Shown here piece after piece: positions 41,842 through 50,739 of a DNA stretch of 64,000 nt. Position 1 is the first letter of the stretch. The number at the start of each line of letters is the position of its first letter. The notes under the pieces are model-generated. The model was not told the origin of the DNA. It did not search any database and saw only the letters and a list, made by a program, of their open reading frames with translations. The stretch covers positions 310,001 to 374,000 of the forward strand of contig CABUFC010000001.1 of the NCBI GenBank assembly GCA_902490735.1, in the 5' to 3' direction. A program made the translations under genes and the position numbers. This DNA is from an uncultured Oscillospiraceae bacterium (GTDB taxonomy: Bacteria > Bacillota > Clostridia > Oscillospirales > Acutalibacteraceae).

Positions 41842-42321
41842 TTAATTATCACACTGTGCTACTGACGAAGCTACGAATTCCCAAGCAGTATCGCCGCTGC
41901 TAAAACAAGGATCTTTAATAAGATTATTATCGCCGTTGCACTCTTCAAGTTTAAAGTCGGTTGCAAATAACGTTCCTTTTACACCGCGCGGATCGTAAAA
42001 AACACCAACAATAGCATTTTTATTATTTTCACTATTAAAAGTTACACTAAATGTTTTAAATTCTTCCTCTATTTCAGACAACTGAATCATATTTGTGCTT
42101 GAAATATTTAACCGGTTAGTGGGTTCACGGCCTGAATTAATGGTTTGTTCCGAAGAATCAAACGCGCCAAGTAAGGCTATGCCACTAATTGAAACAGAGT
42201 TGTTTGAGATGAGTTTTAAACTTGCAGATAGCTTGTACTCTGTAAAAGGCTTTAAATCAACATACTGAAAGCATCTACCGCCTGCGGTAGAAATATTGCA
42301 TGCATTTTTTGAAATACACAT
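41842..42321 (-). CDS. Stand-alone carbohydrate-binding-module-like protein
   Basis: This 159-aa protein consists of one CBM4/9-like beta-sandwich (CFQYVDLKPFTEYKLS to VGVFYDPRGVKGTL) and then the opening of another such unit (NNLIKDPCFSSGDTAWEF), where it stops. It is a clear paralogue of the module inserted in the neighbouring hydrolase: TINSGREPTNRLNISST here matches TIDSGGEPTNRINRYST there. GGAGG precedes the ATG. It has no signal peptide and no catalytic domain. It may be a fragment of a formerly larger multi-module enzyme; the stop lies 18 bases before the hydrolase start. Confidence 0.7.
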   Translation of the reverse strand: MCISKNACNISTAGGRCFQYVDLKPFTEYKLSASLKLISNNSVSISGIALLGAFDSSEQTINSGREPTNRLNISSTNMIQLSEIEEEFKTFSVTFNSENNKNAIVGVFYDPRGVKGTLFATDFKLEECNGDNNLIKDPCFSSGDTAWEFVASSVAQCDN

Positions 42322-42407
42322 ATCGAACCTCCAACAATTTGTTTAATTATAGCATATTTTCATTATAATGATAGGTTAAAAAACACATGAATTCTGTATT
42401 TATTTTT

Positions 42408-42473
42408 AAACCGAAGCACCCCTAAAATATCAGGACGCTTCGGTTTATATATAATAGGGAGTTTTTTCTCCCT
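42408..42473. terminator. Two hairpins between the vanZ-like gene and the CBM gene
   Basis: AAACCGAAGC/GCTTCGGTTT (42408-42446) and AGGGAG/CTCCCT (42456-42473) form two stems downstream of the vanZ-like gene on the minus strand. U-tracts are weak, so at least one is probably a terminator but the assignment is uncertain. Confidence 0.5.
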
Positions 42474-42486
42474 TTAATTTATTATA

Positions 42487-42981
42487 TTATTCTTTTGTTT
42501 TTTGGTGCACTATATACTTTATAAATATAAATAACAAAATAAAGTTGAAAGTGCCTAAAATTGAGCCGGCAAAATCAATAAAAACATCAACTAAAAGCCC
42601 GCTTCTGCCAGGAATAAACAATTGATGAATTTCATCGCAAAAAGCATAGATAAGCGAAATACCTGCTGAAAACAATCCGCAAACATATATTTTCAGTTTA
42701 TCCGACAAAACAAAAAACCCGCAAAGAGAAAAGCCTAGTAGTGCGTAAATAGAAAAATGTGCCATTTTTCTAAACAGCAACTGATATGAAGATATTACAA
42801 AGTCTCTTAATTCAGAAGGCGCATTTTTAAAACCGTCAATAAAAAATTCAAGCAAGGTATTAATAAATCCTCCGGAAACGGCATCACTTTCATTTCCGCT
42901 TTGTCCGGAAAACAAAAAAATACATACCATTATGGACACGCTAATTATTAAAAATAGATATTTTATAATCTTTTTAATCAT
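42487..42981 (-). CDS. VanZ-like family membrane protein
   Basis: This 164-aa protein has four to five transmembrane helices and the VanZ-like landmarks FSGQSGNESD near residue 24, FRKMAHFSIYALLG near 70 and CDEIHQLFIPGRSG near 114, followed by DVFIDFAGSILG. Most family members are of unknown function; VanZ itself gives teicoplanin resistance. It lies 12 bases after ctp at the end of a cell-wall operon, so an envelope role is plausible. Confidence 0.9.
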   Translation of the reverse strand: MIKKIIKYLFLIISVSIMVCIFLFSGQSGNESDAVSGGFINTLLEFFIDGFKNAPSELRDFVISSYQLLFRKMAHFSIYALLGFSLCGFFVLSDKLKIYVCGLFSAGISLIYAFCDEIHQLFIPGRSGLLVDVFIDFAGSILGTFNFILLFIFIKYIVHQKTKE

Positions 42982-42993
42982 AATAAAATTACC

Positions 42994-44151
42994 TTAATTA
43001 AAGAGATTTTTAGCAGCAATAAATGACGCGTCATCATTAATTGGTGAAAGATAATATGAAGCGGTTTTTGAGGGCTGTTCGTCTTCTAAATCAGGCAAAA
43101 TTCCAGTCTTGTGCCAATTATTCTTATTAGGACTATAAAATTTACCGACCGTTAGTTTAATTGAACTTCCGTCTTTTAAGCTAAAGGTGGTTTGCATAAC
43201 GCCTTTGCCGAAAGTCTTTTTACCTACAAGCTTTGCCGCACGTTTTTCCCTTAAAGCGGCGGCAAACAACTCGCTCGCAGAAGCTGAATTTTCATTTATA
43301 AGCACAACCGACGGAATATTTACATAAGAACTATCCGAAGTATAGAGCACTTTTTCGTTTCCATTTTTAAATTTTACCGAAATAATATCACAGGAGGGCA
43401 GAAGCCTATCAAGAATTTTACAAACAGCCTGTACAATGCCGCCCCTATTATCCCTAACATCAAAAATAAAACCTTTTACATTTTCATATGTCAATCTATC
43501 AATAGCTTGGTTAAACTGTTCAACAGTTGAATTTTCAAAATGAGTAATTCTTATATATCCTAAATTATCAATTTTTTCATAAATTACGGACTGACTAACA
43601 AACTCGCCAAAAATCACATCGACATTTATAGTTTTATTGTCTCTAAATATGCATAACTTTAACGTATCTCCATCTTTTTTTCCGGTTATGTAAACATATA
43701 ATTCCTTATAACCGACCTCTTTGCATACTTTATTATCGCAAGAAAGTATAATATCACCTTTTAAAATACCGGCTTTACTCGCGGGACTGTTTTCATGAAC
43801 GAATACTACCTGCATTTCGTTTTTTTCAGTTTCAACTATATTAATACCGATACCGTCACCATTTCCATTATATGTATTATTAAACTCCTCGGTTTCTTCT
43901 GCTGAAAGGTATTCGGAATAATCATCGTTCAGTGAATTAATATATGCCGAAAAAACAGCAGAATCGATATTTTTATCATCAATTTTCCCGTCAAAATTGT
44001 CATTTACTATTTTTTCAATTTCTACAAACTTTTTGGTGAGTTCATTTTTATCGGAGAAAATCAACCAACCGGTAAAAATACCGATAATTAAAAAAGCTGC
44101 GGAAAATATAGCAATAATTCTAATTAAAAAAGACTTTTCCAACATATTCAC
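42994..44151 (-). CDS. Carboxy-terminal processing peptidase (S41)
   Basis: This 385-aa protease has an N-terminal membrane anchor (about 9-33), a PDZ domain (about 98-175) and the S41 catalytic domain with Ser291 in NSASASELFA and Lys316 in KTFGKG, the family Ser-Lys dyad at the usual 25-residue spacing. GYIRITHF and FDVRDNRGG are conserved core strands. It acts outside the membrane. Related proteins process cell-wall hydrolases or, as CtpB, cleave SpoIVFA in sporulation. Position directly after two M23 proteins and ftsEX points first to cell-wall hydrolase control. Confidence 0.94.
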   Translation of the reverse strand: MNMLEKSFLIRIIAIFSAAFLIIGIFTGWLIFSDKNELTKKFVEIEKIVNDNFDGKIDDKNIDSAVFSAYINSLNDDYSEYLSAEETEEFNNTYNGNGDGIGINIVETEKNEMQVVFVHENSPASKAGILKGDIILSCDNKVCKEVGYKELYVYITGKKDGDTLKLCIFRDNKTINVDVIFGEFVSQSVIYEKIDNLGYIRITHFENSTVEQFNQAIDRLTYENVKGFIFDVRDNRGGIVQAVCKILDRLLPSCDIISVKFKNGNEKVLYTSDSSYVNIPSVVLINENSASASELFAAALREKRAAKLVGKKTFGKGVMQTTFSLKDGSSIKLTVGKFYSPNKNNWHKTGILPDLEDEQPSKTASYYLSPINDDASFIAAKNLFN

Positions 44152-44186
44152 CTCAAAAAATTAAGGCGACAAATGCCGCCTTAAAC

Positions 44187-45329
44187 TTAATACCAATTAA
44201 GCGGGTTTTTAGCTGTACCGTTAACAAGAATTTCATAATGCAAGTGCGGACCGGTCGAACGCCCGGTAGAACCGATATAGCCTATAACCTGCCCTTTTTT
44301 AACATTTTGACCTGCAGAACAAGCAATTTTAGACATATGACCATACAACGTGGTATAATAATTGCCGCTGCTGTCTTTTCCATGATTGATAGTAACATAG
44401 TTACCATACCCGCCGGATGACCAACCTGCAACTAAAACTTTACCATCTTTCGCGGCAACAATAGGTTTGCCGTATATTCCGGAACCCGAAATATCAATAC
44501 CTTTGTGCAGCCTGCCCCAACGAGTGCCGTAATTTGATACGACTTTATAATATCCCGGCACAGGCCAGCCGTATTCACCCGAATTATACTTTATATTTGC
44601 ATGATCGGATGATTTCATTCCTGCATTAATTTCATTATAAAGACGTTTTATTTCGGCTTCAACCGCCTTATTGTCTTTTTCAAGCTGTGCCTGATCGCTG
44701 CTTAACGACTTAATAACCGAATTAATTTCGTTCTCTTTTTGTTTTAAAGCGGCTTGTTTAGTATCAAGTGCCGCCTTTGATTCTTTTTGCTGTGCAATTT
44801 TTGCATCGATTGACGCCTTATTTTTTTGAATTGTATCAATTGCCTTATTAACTTCATCAATTATGCTGTTATCTTTAGCAGAAATACTTCTTGCTATACC
44901 GCGGCTTGATAAATAATTGGCAACCGTGTTGCTTCCGAGAAGCAAAAACAAATCGTCGTTAGAACTGCCGCTCATATAAATTGCGCGAATTCGTTGTTTT
45001 AAAAAGGTCTTAGTATCTTCAATCTCTTTTTCTTTTTCTTTAATTTCTTTTTCTAAAGATGAAATTTGAGATTTTAAAGAACCTATCTCATCATTATAAA
45101 TATTTATTTGTTCTTGCAAATTGGTTATCTGCTGCGACAAATAATCCTTAACCTGCTGTTGCTTAGATTTGTCTGATTTTATTGCGGCAATCTTTTTTTC
45201 AAGCGCCTGAGACTTGCTTTCAAGAGAGTTTATTTTACTTGAAGTAGACGCGGCAAAAGTGCCCGAAGAGCTAACCAACAAGCTTATACAAAAAATAATA
45301 CTTATTAACAGAGAAATTTTTTTAATCAT
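44187..45329 (-). CDS. EnvC-like M23 peptidase/hydrolase activator (1)
   Basis: This 380-aa secreted protein has a signal peptide (about 5-27), a long coiled coil (about 30-245, rich in Glu, Lys and Gln) and a C-terminal M23 LytM domain with HKGIDISG, then VTINHGKDS and GPHLHYEI. The metal-binding His and Asp residues are present, so it may be an active endopeptidase rather than only an activator. EnvC- and PcsB-like proteins are activated by FtsEX through the coiled coil. It is about 30% similar by eye to the next gene, which suggests tandem duplication. Confidence 0.92.
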   Translation of the reverse strand: MIKKISLLISIIFCISLLVSSSGTFAASTSSKINSLESKSQALEKKIAAIKSDKSKQQQVKDYLSQQITNLQEQINIYNDEIGSLKSQISSLEKEIKEKEKEIEDTKTFLKQRIRAIYMSGSSNDDLFLLLGSNTVANYLSSRGIARSISAKDNSIIDEVNKAIDTIQKNKASIDAKIAQQKESKAALDTKQAALKQKENEINSVIKSLSSDQAQLEKDNKAVEAEIKRLYNEINAGMKSSDHANIKYNSGEYGWPVPGYYKVVSNYGTRWGRLHKGIDISGSGIYGKPIVAAKDGKVLVAGWSSGGYGNYVTINHGKDSSGNYYTTLYGHMSKIACSAGQNVKKGQVIGYIGSTGRSTGPHLHYEILVNGTAKNPLNWY

Positions 45330-45337
45330 AAAAACTC

Positions 45338-46525
45338 CTAATTAAAATACGACATAGGATCGGTCGTATCTCCTGAAAGTCTAACTTCAAAATGAAGATG
45401 ATTGCCGGTAGAAGCTCCTGTAGAGCCAACATAACCTATAACATCACCGCGTTTTACTGATGCACCAACCGAAGTAACATAAGAACGCATGTGCGCGTAG
45501 TGCGTAGTCATCAGCTTACCGTTATAATATCCGTGAGAAATAACTACATAATTTCCGTAGCCACCAGTGTTAAAACCGGCGGTAATAACCGTGCCGTCTG
45601 CCGCAGCAAGAACAGGTTGCCCGCCAATGCCGCTTCCGGCGATATCTATGCCCTTATGTAATTTATTAACTCCCGTAATCGGATGAATTCTATATCCGTA
45701 TTTACTGCTTAATTTATAAAACCCTTTTACCGGCCATAACAATGCTCCACCGGTATATTTTTCGTCAGTTGATGTGCTTTTTTCTGATTCTCTAATAATG
45801 CGTTTAATTTCATCTTCGTATTTTTGAATAGCAGCCTCAATAGAGTTTAAATCATTTTGCAAGGACTTTTTATTGGAATAAAGCTGATTCAATTCTTTAT
45901 TTATAGCTTCCTCTTTAGAGCTTAAAGCAGCTTTTTTCTCGTCTAAAGTAGATTTTGTAGCCAATAAATCCTTCTTTTTTGAGTCAAGTTCTGATTTTCT
46001 GGCTTGAATTTCTTCAATCGCTTTATTAATTTCATCAATTAACGATTTATCGAAAGTGGAAACTCGTTTTGATATTGCCTGCTTATTTAAATAGTCTGAA
46101 AAACTGTCTTTGCCGGCAAAAATCGATGATTCATTAGCGCCGAACATCACTATCGCTCTTACTCTTTGTTTTAATAAAATCTTTTGATTTTCAATTGAAT
46201 TTTCTTTTTCCTTAATTTGTGTTTCAATTGCGGTAATTTCTTTTTCAATTCCATTAATTGTACTTTCACAAACGGAAATTTGTTCTTGCAAATTTGCGAG
46301 CTGCTTATCATATTCGGCTTTTATGGATGTTGTGTCGGAAATATCGCCTTTTAATGAAGAAATCTTTTTTGAAATTCTTGCAGCTTCGGTTTCAAGCTCG
46401 CTGATTTTTTTATTAAGATCATCATAAGAAGCTGCAAAAACAGTACCGCTGTAATTAGAAGTTAAGCATATAGCAACAATAAGTATTATGCCGATTATTC
46501 TTTTTACATTCCGACTAAATAGCAC
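45338..46525 (-). CDS. EnvC-like M23 peptidase/hydrolase activator (2)
   Basis: This 395-aa protein shares the layout of its downstream neighbour: signal peptide (about 8-31), coiled coil (about 33-255) and M23 domain (LHKGIDIAGSG, YVVISHGYYNG, GNHLHFEV). Zinc ligands are complete. Its start overlaps the end of ftsX by 11 bases, so it is the likelier direct FtsEX partner. Two such genes in one operon might divide labour between septal and other wall sites. Confidence 0.92.
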   Translation of the reverse strand: MLFSRNVKRIIGIILIVAICLTSNYSGTVFAASYDDLNKKISELETEAARISKKISSLKGDISDTTSIKAEYDKQLANLQEQISVCESTINGIEKEITAIETQIKEKENSIENQKILLKQRVRAIVMFGANESSIFAGKDSFSDYLNKQAISKRVSTFDKSLIDEINKAIEEIQARKSELDSKKKDLLATKSTLDEKKAALSSKEEAINKELNQLYSNKKSLQNDLNSIEAAIQKYEDEIKRIIRESEKSTSTDEKYTGGALLWPVKGFYKLSSKYGYRIHPITGVNKLHKGIDIAGSGIGGQPVLAAADGTVITAGFNTGGYGNYVVISHGYYNGKLMTTHYAHMRSYVTSVGASVKRGDVIGYVGSTGASTGNHLHFEVRLSGDTTDPMSYFN

Positions 46526-47504
46526 GGAACTCGCTTCCTTCCTTCTTTAGATATTTAGAAAGAATAATAACACTGCCGATAATACCGGCCAAAATACCAA
46601 TACCTAAAAATACGAGAACCAATGTTAAAACAATGGATCTAAACGGCATAAGTGAAGAAGTTTCGAGTGCCGCTTTTATCTTCTCTCCGGCAAGCGAATA
46701 AATCGCATATGTTACTCCTATTGAAATTACCGCAGAGATAATTCCAAGCATCATGCCTTCAATCAAAAACGGCCACCTGATAAACCAGTCTGTAGCGCCG
46801 ATAGCCTTCATTATGCTGATTTCAAGCTTCCTGTTATACATAGTAACACGGATAGTATTACTTACAATAACTAAAGAAATAATCATTAAAATAGCAATAA
46901 CCCAAAAACCGGCAATTTCAACGGCATTTCTTATGTTTACAATGCGCTGAGCAATGTCACTCGAAGACACTACTAAATTTACGCCTTCTACTGCTTCAAT
47001 AGATTTAATTGTAGCATCAAAATTATCAAGGCTTACAAGTGTAACTTTAGCGCCCATCGGCATTGGGTTTTCATCGCCCTCAAAATACATTAAATATTTT
47101 GCATCGTTATCAACAAAATTTTCTTTATAATTTTCAAGGGCTTGTTCTGCGGAAATATACTCTACACTTTCAACATTTGATAAGGCTTTAATTTTATCAC
47201 AAATTGCTAAAGCTTCCTCTTCGTTGTGTACTGAATATGCAGAATCAGGTATATTTTTATCGGTTGGTACACTCGAGCCGTCAATAGGATACAAAACGCT
47301 GTTTTTGTCTTCCATATAAACCATTACAACGTTTTCTTTTTCAAGACTGTTCATTGCAATATTAAAATTAGAAGCCAAAATAATGGCGATACCAATAATT
47401 ACCATGCAGGCAACAAGAACGCCGATTGAAGCAAATGACATTAGTCTGTTAGCCCAAATATTTTTAAAGCCTTCTTTTGTAAGATATGAAAAACTCTTAT
47501 TCAT
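46515..47504 (-). CDS. ftsX: Cell-division ABC transporter permease FtsX
   Basis: This 329-aa protein has an N-terminal helix (about 20-44), a large extracellular loop and three C-terminal helices (near 207-229, 250-275 and 297-322), the FtsX topology. RKLEISIMKAIGATDWFIRWP marks the conserved cytoplasmic loop. I set the start at 47504, preceded by GGAGGG; the stop of ftsE overlaps it (ATGAATAA). FtsX passes ATP-driven conformational change to the extracellular hydrolases encoded just downstream. Confidence 0.94.
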   Translation of the reverse strand: MNKSFSYLTKEGFKNIWANRLMSFASIGVLVACMVIIGIAIILASNFNIAMNSLEKENVVMVYMEDKNSVLYPIDGSSVPTDKNIPDSAYSVHNEEEALAICDKIKALSNVESVEYISAEQALENYKENFVDNDAKYLMYFEGDENPMPMGAKVTLVSLDNFDATIKSIEAVEGVNLVVSSSDIAQRIVNIRNAVEIAGFWVIAILMIISLVIVSNTIRVTMYNRKLEISIMKAIGATDWFIRWPFLIEGMMLGIISAVISIGVTYAIYSLAGEKIKAALETSSLMPFRSIVLTLVLVFLGIGILAGIIGSVIILSKYLKKEGSEFRAI

Positions 47505-48303
47505 TGGCAAGTCCCTCCGCATTGTCAGCCACTATTTTGCCTTTTTCAAGCATTATTACCCTGTGGTGGAAATCCCGAACAAGGTTATGCTCGTGAGTTA
47601 CCATAAGTACGGTGGTACCTGCTCTGTTAATTCTGTCTAAAAGCTCAACAATTTCATATGACATATTTGGGTCAACGTTACCTGTCGGCTCGTCGGCAAT
47701 AAGAATTTTAGGTCTATTGATAATCGCTCGCGCTAAACCTACTCTTTGCTGTTCGCCGCCAGATAACTGATCGGGCAATGCTCGGGCACGGTGTTGAAGT
47801 CCAACAAGATTTAAAAGCTTTGGAACTTCACGACGAATTGTAGTTTTATCTGCGCCTACAACATGCATAGCAAACGCAACATTATCAAACAAATCCATCG
47901 TAGGAATCAATCTAAAATCCTGGAAAACAATTCCCATTGTTCTTCTGTAATAAGGAATTTGTTTATGCTTCATGGTTGTAAGATTGTAACCGTTTACGAT
48001 TATCTGACCGGAATTAGCTTTTTCTTCGCGCATGATTAGTTTTAAAAATGTGCTCTTACCGGCACCGGAAGCGCCAACAACAAAAACAAATTCACCGGGG
48101 AATATGCGGATATTTACATCACTTAAAGCATGTGTGTTGCCGGACGTATATGTTTTTGAAACGCCCCTAAATTCTATAAGAGGCTTTAAGTTTTCTGTAT
48201 TATTCAAATTAGATTCATCATCGCTAATTGTCGGCACAACGATTTTATCTGCAGTTTCATCCATATTAACAATATTTATATTTTGTTCTTCTATGATGTC
48301 CAA
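47497..48303 (-). CDS. ftsE: Cell-division ABC transporter ATPase FtsE
   Basis: This 268-aa ATPase has Walker A GASGAGKST (77-85), a Q-loop in FQDFRLIP, the signature LSGGEQQRVGLARA, Walker B ILIADEPTGNVDP and an H-loop in VTHEHN. Ordinary FtsE is about 228 aa and begins at the equivalent of LIEFRGVSK (residue 42). The first 40 residues here are an acidic extension. The predicted start is TTG, with a poor ribosome binding site, so a shorter protein cannot be excluded. It pairs with FtsX. Confidence 0.93.
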   Translation of the reverse strand: MDIIEEQNINIVNMDETADKIVVPTISDDESNLNNTENLKPLIEFRGVSKTYTSGNTHALSDVNIRIFPGEFVFVVGASGAGKSTFLKLIMREEKANSGQIIVNGYNLTTMKHKQIPYYRRTMGIVFQDFRLIPTMDLFDNVAFAMHVVGADKTTIRREVPKLLNLVGLQHRARALPDQLSGGEQQRVGLARAIINRPKILIADEPTGNVDPNMSYEIVELLDRINRAGTTVLMVTHEHNLVRDFHHRVIMLEKGKIVADNAEGLANE

Positions 48304-48314
48304 CTTCTTTCGGT

Positions 48315-49400
48315 TTAATATTTTGTCGGGTTGTTTTTTAAATACTTTTTAACCATTAATGCAATTTTAAAAACTATTGCATGGTCAAATTCCCTAAGAT
48401 CAAGTCCTGTAATTTTATTGATCTTTTCAAGTCTGTATACAAGAGTGTTGCGGTGAACAAACAGCTTTCTGGAAGTTTCAGATACATTAAGGTTGTTTTC
48501 AAAAAATCTTTGTATTGTAAATAAAGTTTCCTGATCTAAGCTTTCAATAGATCCGCGTTTAAATACCTCTTTTAAAAATGTTTCACAAAGTGTTGTAGGA
48601 AGCTGATAAATAAGTCTTGCAATTCCTAAATTATCATAGCTTATAATGCTTTTTTCAGTGTCGAAAACCTTACCGACTTCAAGTGCTACTTGCGCTTCCT
48701 TAAATGATAAAGCTAAATCTTTAATGTTGTTTACAACATTACCGATTCCGCAAATAGCATGCGTATAAAATTCACCCGATAAAGTATCTACTATGCTTCT
48801 CGCAAGTTTTTCAAGATACTTAGTCTCAATATTGGATTTGATTTCTTTAACGATTGCAATATCCGTTTCATTTATATTAATAACAAAATCTTTAGACTTG
48901 TCCGGGAAAAGATTGCTTAAAACGTCATAAGCAGAAATATCATTTTTAGATAAAAGACGAACAAGCAAAACAACACGACTCACTTCATTATCAAATCTAA
49001 GCTCACGTGTTTTAATATAAATATCACCGGGCAAAATATTATCAAGAATAATATTCTTAATAAAATTGCTGCGATCGTATTTTTCATCGTAATACTGCTT
49101 AATATTTGAAAGTGAAATACATAAAACAGACGCAAATTTTTCTGACTGTTCATCATCTCCGTCAATAAAAAGTATGTATTTTGAACTTCCCGGCGCACCA
49201 AACTGCTTGTATGTTACACCGTCATTAACAACAAAATCACTGTTATTGACTATGTCCAAATTTGACAAGTCTAAAGACTCGCCAATTCTTGGCAGTTCGC
49301 TGCACGCAATTATGGTGCCGTTTTCATCTAATACACCAATCGTTTGATTGATAGCTTCCTTCATTTGATGTACAACACCTTGAAATAACCTATTAGACAT
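48315..49400 (-). CDS. CdaR/PucR-family transcriptional regulator
   Basis: This 361-aa regulator has an N-terminal sensing region (about 1-130), a middle GGDEF-like degenerate domain and a C-terminal PucR helix-turn-helix with FVHRNTLVYRLEKI and TGLDLREFDHAI. I place the start at 49400 after GGGAG; the frame extends 15 codons upstream but without a matching site. Located directly before ftsE on the same strand, it may control the wall-hydrolase operon. Its ligand is unknown. Confidence 0.9.
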   Translation of the reverse strand: MSNRLFQGVVHQMKEAINQTIGVLDENGTIIACSELPRIGESLDLSNLDIVNNSDFVVNDGVTYKQFGAPGSSKYILFIDGDDEQSEKFASVLCISLSNIKQYYDEKYDRSNFIKNIILDNILPGDIYIKTRELRFDNEVSRVVLLVRLLSKNDISAYDVLSNLFPDKSKDFVININETDIAIVKEIKSNIETKYLEKLARSIVDTLSGEFYTHAICGIGNVVNNIKDLALSFKEAQVALEVGKVFDTEKSIISYDNLGIARLIYQLPTTLCETFLKEVFKRGSIESLDQETLFTIQRFFENNLNVSETSRKLFVHRNTLVYRLEKINKITGLDLREFDHAIVFKIALMVKKYLKNNPTKY

Positions 49401-49543
49401 AATGATACTCCCACATGATATTAAATATACATATATTTTACACAAAAATTACAGTTATTTCAAGTTATATTTTAATATTAATACAAAAAAGTTACAAAAA
49501 GGTAACATTTTTTAAAAAAAATATTTTTGATGCAGAGTTTTTG

Positions 49544-49572
49544 TTGACTTTAATATTTAAATATGATATAAT
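49544..49572 (+). promoter_or_regulatory. Promoter of the tRNA-Ser pair
   Basis: TTGACT (49544-49549), 17 bases and TATAAT (49567-49572) lie 14 bases before the first tRNA gene. Confidence 0.85.
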
Positions 49573-49585
49573 TTGAAGGCTTTAC

Positions 49586-49672
49586 GGAGAGGTGTCCGAG
49601 CGGTTTAAGGAGCTGGTCTTGAAAACCAGTGACTCGCAAGAGCCAAGGGTTCGAATCCCTTCCTCTCCGCCA
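49586..49672 (+). tRNA. tRNA-Ser, anticodon UGA
   Basis: The 87-base gene has acceptor arms GGAGAGG/CCTCTCC, a discriminator G, encoded CCA, the T-arm GGTTCGAATCC and a long class II variable arm. The anticodon loop CTTGAAA reads UGA, which decodes UCA and UCG serine codons. Confidence 0.97.
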
Positions 49673-49696
49673 ATACACTTAAATTTGTTACCATAC

Positions 49697-49787
49697 GGAG
49701 ATGTACTCAAGTTGGTGACGAGGCGCCCCTGCTAAGGGCGTAGGTCGGGAAACCGGCGCGAGAGTTCGAATCTCTCCATCTCCGCCA
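49697..49787 (+). tRNA. tRNA-Ser, anticodon GCU
   Basis: The 91-base class II tRNA has acceptor arms GGAGATG/CATCTCC, a discriminator G, encoded CCA and a long variable arm (GTAGGTCGGGAAACCGGC). The loop CTGCTAA gives the anticodon GCU for AGC and AGU. It is probably cotranscribed with the other serine tRNA 24 bases upstream. Confidence 0.97.
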
Positions 49788-49817
49788 AAATGCCACAAGA
49801 TCTTCTTGTGGCATTTT
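49787..49817 (+). terminator. Terminator after the tRNA genes
   Basis: Arms AAAATGCCACAAGA and TCTTGTGGCATTTT form a perfect 14-base stem with a three-base loop directly after the second tRNA. Confidence 0.9.
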
Positions 49818-49821
49818 AGAT

Positions 49822-49856
49822 ATAAAACAAGCTCTAAACAATTATGTTTAGAGCTT
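49822..49856 (-). terminator. Terminator after the xerD-like gene
   Basis: AAGCTCTAAACA and TGTTTAGAGCTT form a 12-base stem; a T-rich tract follows on the minus strand. Confidence 0.8.
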
Positions 49857-50727
49857 TATTTATTTTCCATTGGATGGAAGCGTTTATATGCTTTTGAATA
49901 TTTAGTTTTAAAAATTTCGGAATAAACTCTTGTTGATGACATATCTGCGAAACCGAGAATATTCTTAATATCGTCTAATCCGGCGCCGTTTTCAACCAAA
50001 TGAGCAGCAAACGAATGGCGCAAAATATGCGGAGTTATATCTTTTTCGATTCCGGATTTGTCGGCATATGATTTAATTATTTTCCATATCCCCTGCCTTG
50101 TAAGCGGTCCACCACTCATATTTAAAAACAAATGGTCGTCGTCGGTAACAGAAATAACATCGCGTGAAGTTTTTAAATAATCAGAAACAGATTTTATCGC
50201 TTGTTTGTACATTGGAATAATGCGATCCCTATTTTTGCCGGATATCTTAATATAACCAAGTGTTAAATTAATATCGTAAATTCTTAAAGAAATAATTTCA
50301 GATACTTTAAGCCCGGTAGCATATAACGTTTCTAAAATAGCCTTGTCCCTTAAGCCTTTATAATCTTTTGTATTCGGCGCTTTTAACAATGCCTCGATTT
50401 CGGTATGAGAAAGGACCTCGGGAATTGGATGTTCTTCTAATTTTACTGCAGTTTTTATTTCAGGAAAACAATCGATGTACTTTTTTTCCGTAAAAATAAA
50501 TAGTAGCATTTTATTGACGCATGAATGCGAGAAACCGTTGCGGCGCTTTTACCATTGTTAAATAAAAACAATTCATAATCACTAATATCGGAATCAACAG
50601 GAAAATCTGTGAAGTTTTTAAAATTTAAAAAATATTGAACGTCTCTTAAATAATTAGACAATGTATTTGCAGAGACTTTTTTATCGTTTTTTAAATATTT
50701 TTCAAATTCGTTAAAATAAAAATTCAC
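49856..50727 (-). pseudogene. xerD: XerD-like tyrosine recombinase split by a frameshift at an A7 tract
   Basis: Two frames together make one Xer recombinase. The first (50455-50727) holds the core-binding domain (MNFYFNEFEKYLK to KCYYLFLR). The second (49856-50509) holds the linker and catalytic domain (EVLSHTEIEALL, then ATGLKVSEI, HILRHSFAAHL and YSEIFK with the catalytic Tyr). Arg appears as Lys in GLKVSE. Adding one base to the seven A residues at 50481-50487 restores a 290-aa protein of normal XerD length. It could be a real mutation, a sequencing error or slippage-dependent expression. The spoIIM-xerD neighbourhood matches Bacillus. Confidence 0.85.
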
Positions 50728-50739
50728 ATTTTCACCTTC

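Noticed and set aside
49485..49512. Plus-strand hairpin GTTAC/GTAAC followed by T residues, possible small-RNA terminator
   Set aside because: No promoter or transcript candidate lies upstream on that strand, and the sequence is simply AT-rich.
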